This document shows, piece by piece, positions 63,600 through 64,000 of a stretch of DNA of 64,000 nt. The position numbers and the translations under genes are program-made. The notes under the pieces are model-generated. The model was not told the DNA's origin and searched no databases. It saw nothing but the letters and a program-made list of their open reading frames with translations. Numbering within the stretch: the first letter of the stretch is position 1; every line of letters begins with the position of its first letter. Origin of the DNA: CAVZBW01 sp963778465 (GTDB lineage Bacteria; Actinomycetota; Acidimicrobiia; Acidimicrobiales; RAAP-2); the NCBI GenBank assembly GCA_963778465.1, contig CAVZUK010000003.1, positions 806,001 through 870,000 on the forward strand, given 5' to 3'.

Positions 63600-64000
63600 G
63601 TGCTCCGCCTGGCAACGAGGGGCTCTCCCCTCGCTCTCCGCCAGACCGCGCTGGTCGCCGAGCAGCTCCGGGCTCGCCGGGGACCGATCGAGATTGAGCC
63701 CTTGGTGGTCACGACGCGGGGTGATCGCCACCGCGAGCTCCCCCTCGACCGGATCGGGGGCCAGGGAGCCTTCGTCAAGGAGGTGCAGCTGGCGGTGCTC
63801 GAGGGCCGGGCCGACGCCGCGGTCCACTCGGCCAAGGACCTGCCCTCGGACTCCTCCGCGGGGCTGCGACTGGCGTGCGTCCCGCCCCGGGAGGATCCGC
63901 GTGATGTGTTGGTGGGCTCCACGCTGGACGAGCTCGGACCGGGGGGCGTCGTCGCCACGGGGTCCGTGCGGCGAAGGGCGCAGCTCGCCAACCTGCGTCC
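63600..64000 (+). CDS. hemC: Porphobilinogen deaminase, 3' partial
   Basis: Hydroxymethylbilane synthase, which joins four porphobilinogens. Only the first 133 codons are in the window. LRLATRGSPLALRQTALVAE is the N-terminal signature, and GGQGAFVKEVQLAVLEGRAD and VHSAKDLPSDSSAGLRLACV follow, including the conserved lysine-aspartate pair. The start is either GTG 63600 or, in frame, TTG 63573. The gene continues beyond 64000. It directly follows hemA. Confidence 0.92.
   Translation, partial: MLRLATRGSPLALRQTALVAEQLRARRGPIEIEPLVVTTRGDRHRELPLDRIGGQGAFVKEVQLAVLEGRADAAVHSAKDLPSDSSAGLRLACVPPREDPRDVLVGSTLDELGPGGVVATGSVRRRAQLANLR

Noticed and set aside
62070..63827. A 585-codon open frame antisense to hemA and the hemC start
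   Set aside because: It lies opposite clearly recognised genes and has no family features; it reflects GC-rich codon positions.

Overview
The window is high-GC DNA from an actinobacterium, most likely a deep-branching lineage such as Acidimicrobiia (the class is an inference). The right end carries a core actinobacterial block: an mshA-type glycosyltransferase, a YbjN protein, proC, a SAM-hydrolysing DUF62 enzyme, rex, hemA and hemC. Ni-superoxide dismutase with its maturation peptidase, several P450s, an F420-type (LLM) oxidoreductase and an HpnJ-like hopanoid radical SAM enzyme agree with this. Coding is dense, and nearly all long ORFs antisense to genes are GC-driven shadows.

Layout. 1-16 kb: a broken acyl-CoA synthetase, a small HTH regulator, then a run of exported proteins (Tat carbonic anhydrase lipoprotein, two large secreted proteins of unknown function, a Tat sulfatase) and a glutamate decarboxylase. 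Next come a methyltransferase, a cyclic-nucleotide-binding protein, a hydrolase, two small CxxC paralogues and an endoglycoceramidase-like GH5 enzyme. 16-31 kb: OsmC protein, P450, a 51-residue GG-motif peptide, a second secreted glycosidase, a TetR-like regulator, dienelactone hydrolase, a P450/methyltransferase pair, a SnoaL-like protein, and two exported proteins (a small one and a seven-repeat VCBS protein). 30.6-38.6 kb: an acyl-CoA catabolic block of unknown substrate (fused double CaiB/BaiF CoA-transferase, nitroreductase, metallo-beta-lactamase hydrolase, single CaiB, enoyl-CoA hydratase) followed by a UGSC-family gene pair. 38.6-47 kb: accessory region with lower gene density (TAP-type hydrolase, small exported paralogue, Clp-N protein, DUF1684 protein, CorA, tRNA-Lys), a TetR remnant and a hairpin-rich intergenic stretch. 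47-56 kb: glycosyltransferase plus HpnJ, divergent citrate synthase homologues (one with an N-terminal HTH), DksA-like protein, LLM oxidoreductase and an AtuA/DUF1446 protein. 56-64 kb: sodN/sodX and the mycothiol/proline/heme block, cut by the window end inside hemC.

Seven genes (acyl-CoA synthetase, sulfatase, alpha/beta hydrolase, GH5, UGSC partner, AtuA, proC) are each split by exactly one frameshift, and each is repaired by removing one base. This uniform polarity, including in the housekeeping gene proC, points to insertion-type sequencing or assembly errors rather than decay. These genes are annotated across the break.

The points most worth following up are: the repeated ~37-bp hairpin element near two exported-protein genes; the shared C-terminal module of two giant secreted proteins; the paired small CxxC proteins; the HTH-citrate synthase with its overlapping palindrome; the UGSC pair beside CoA-transferases; and the set of mutually exclusive hairpins at 46.25-46.55 kb.
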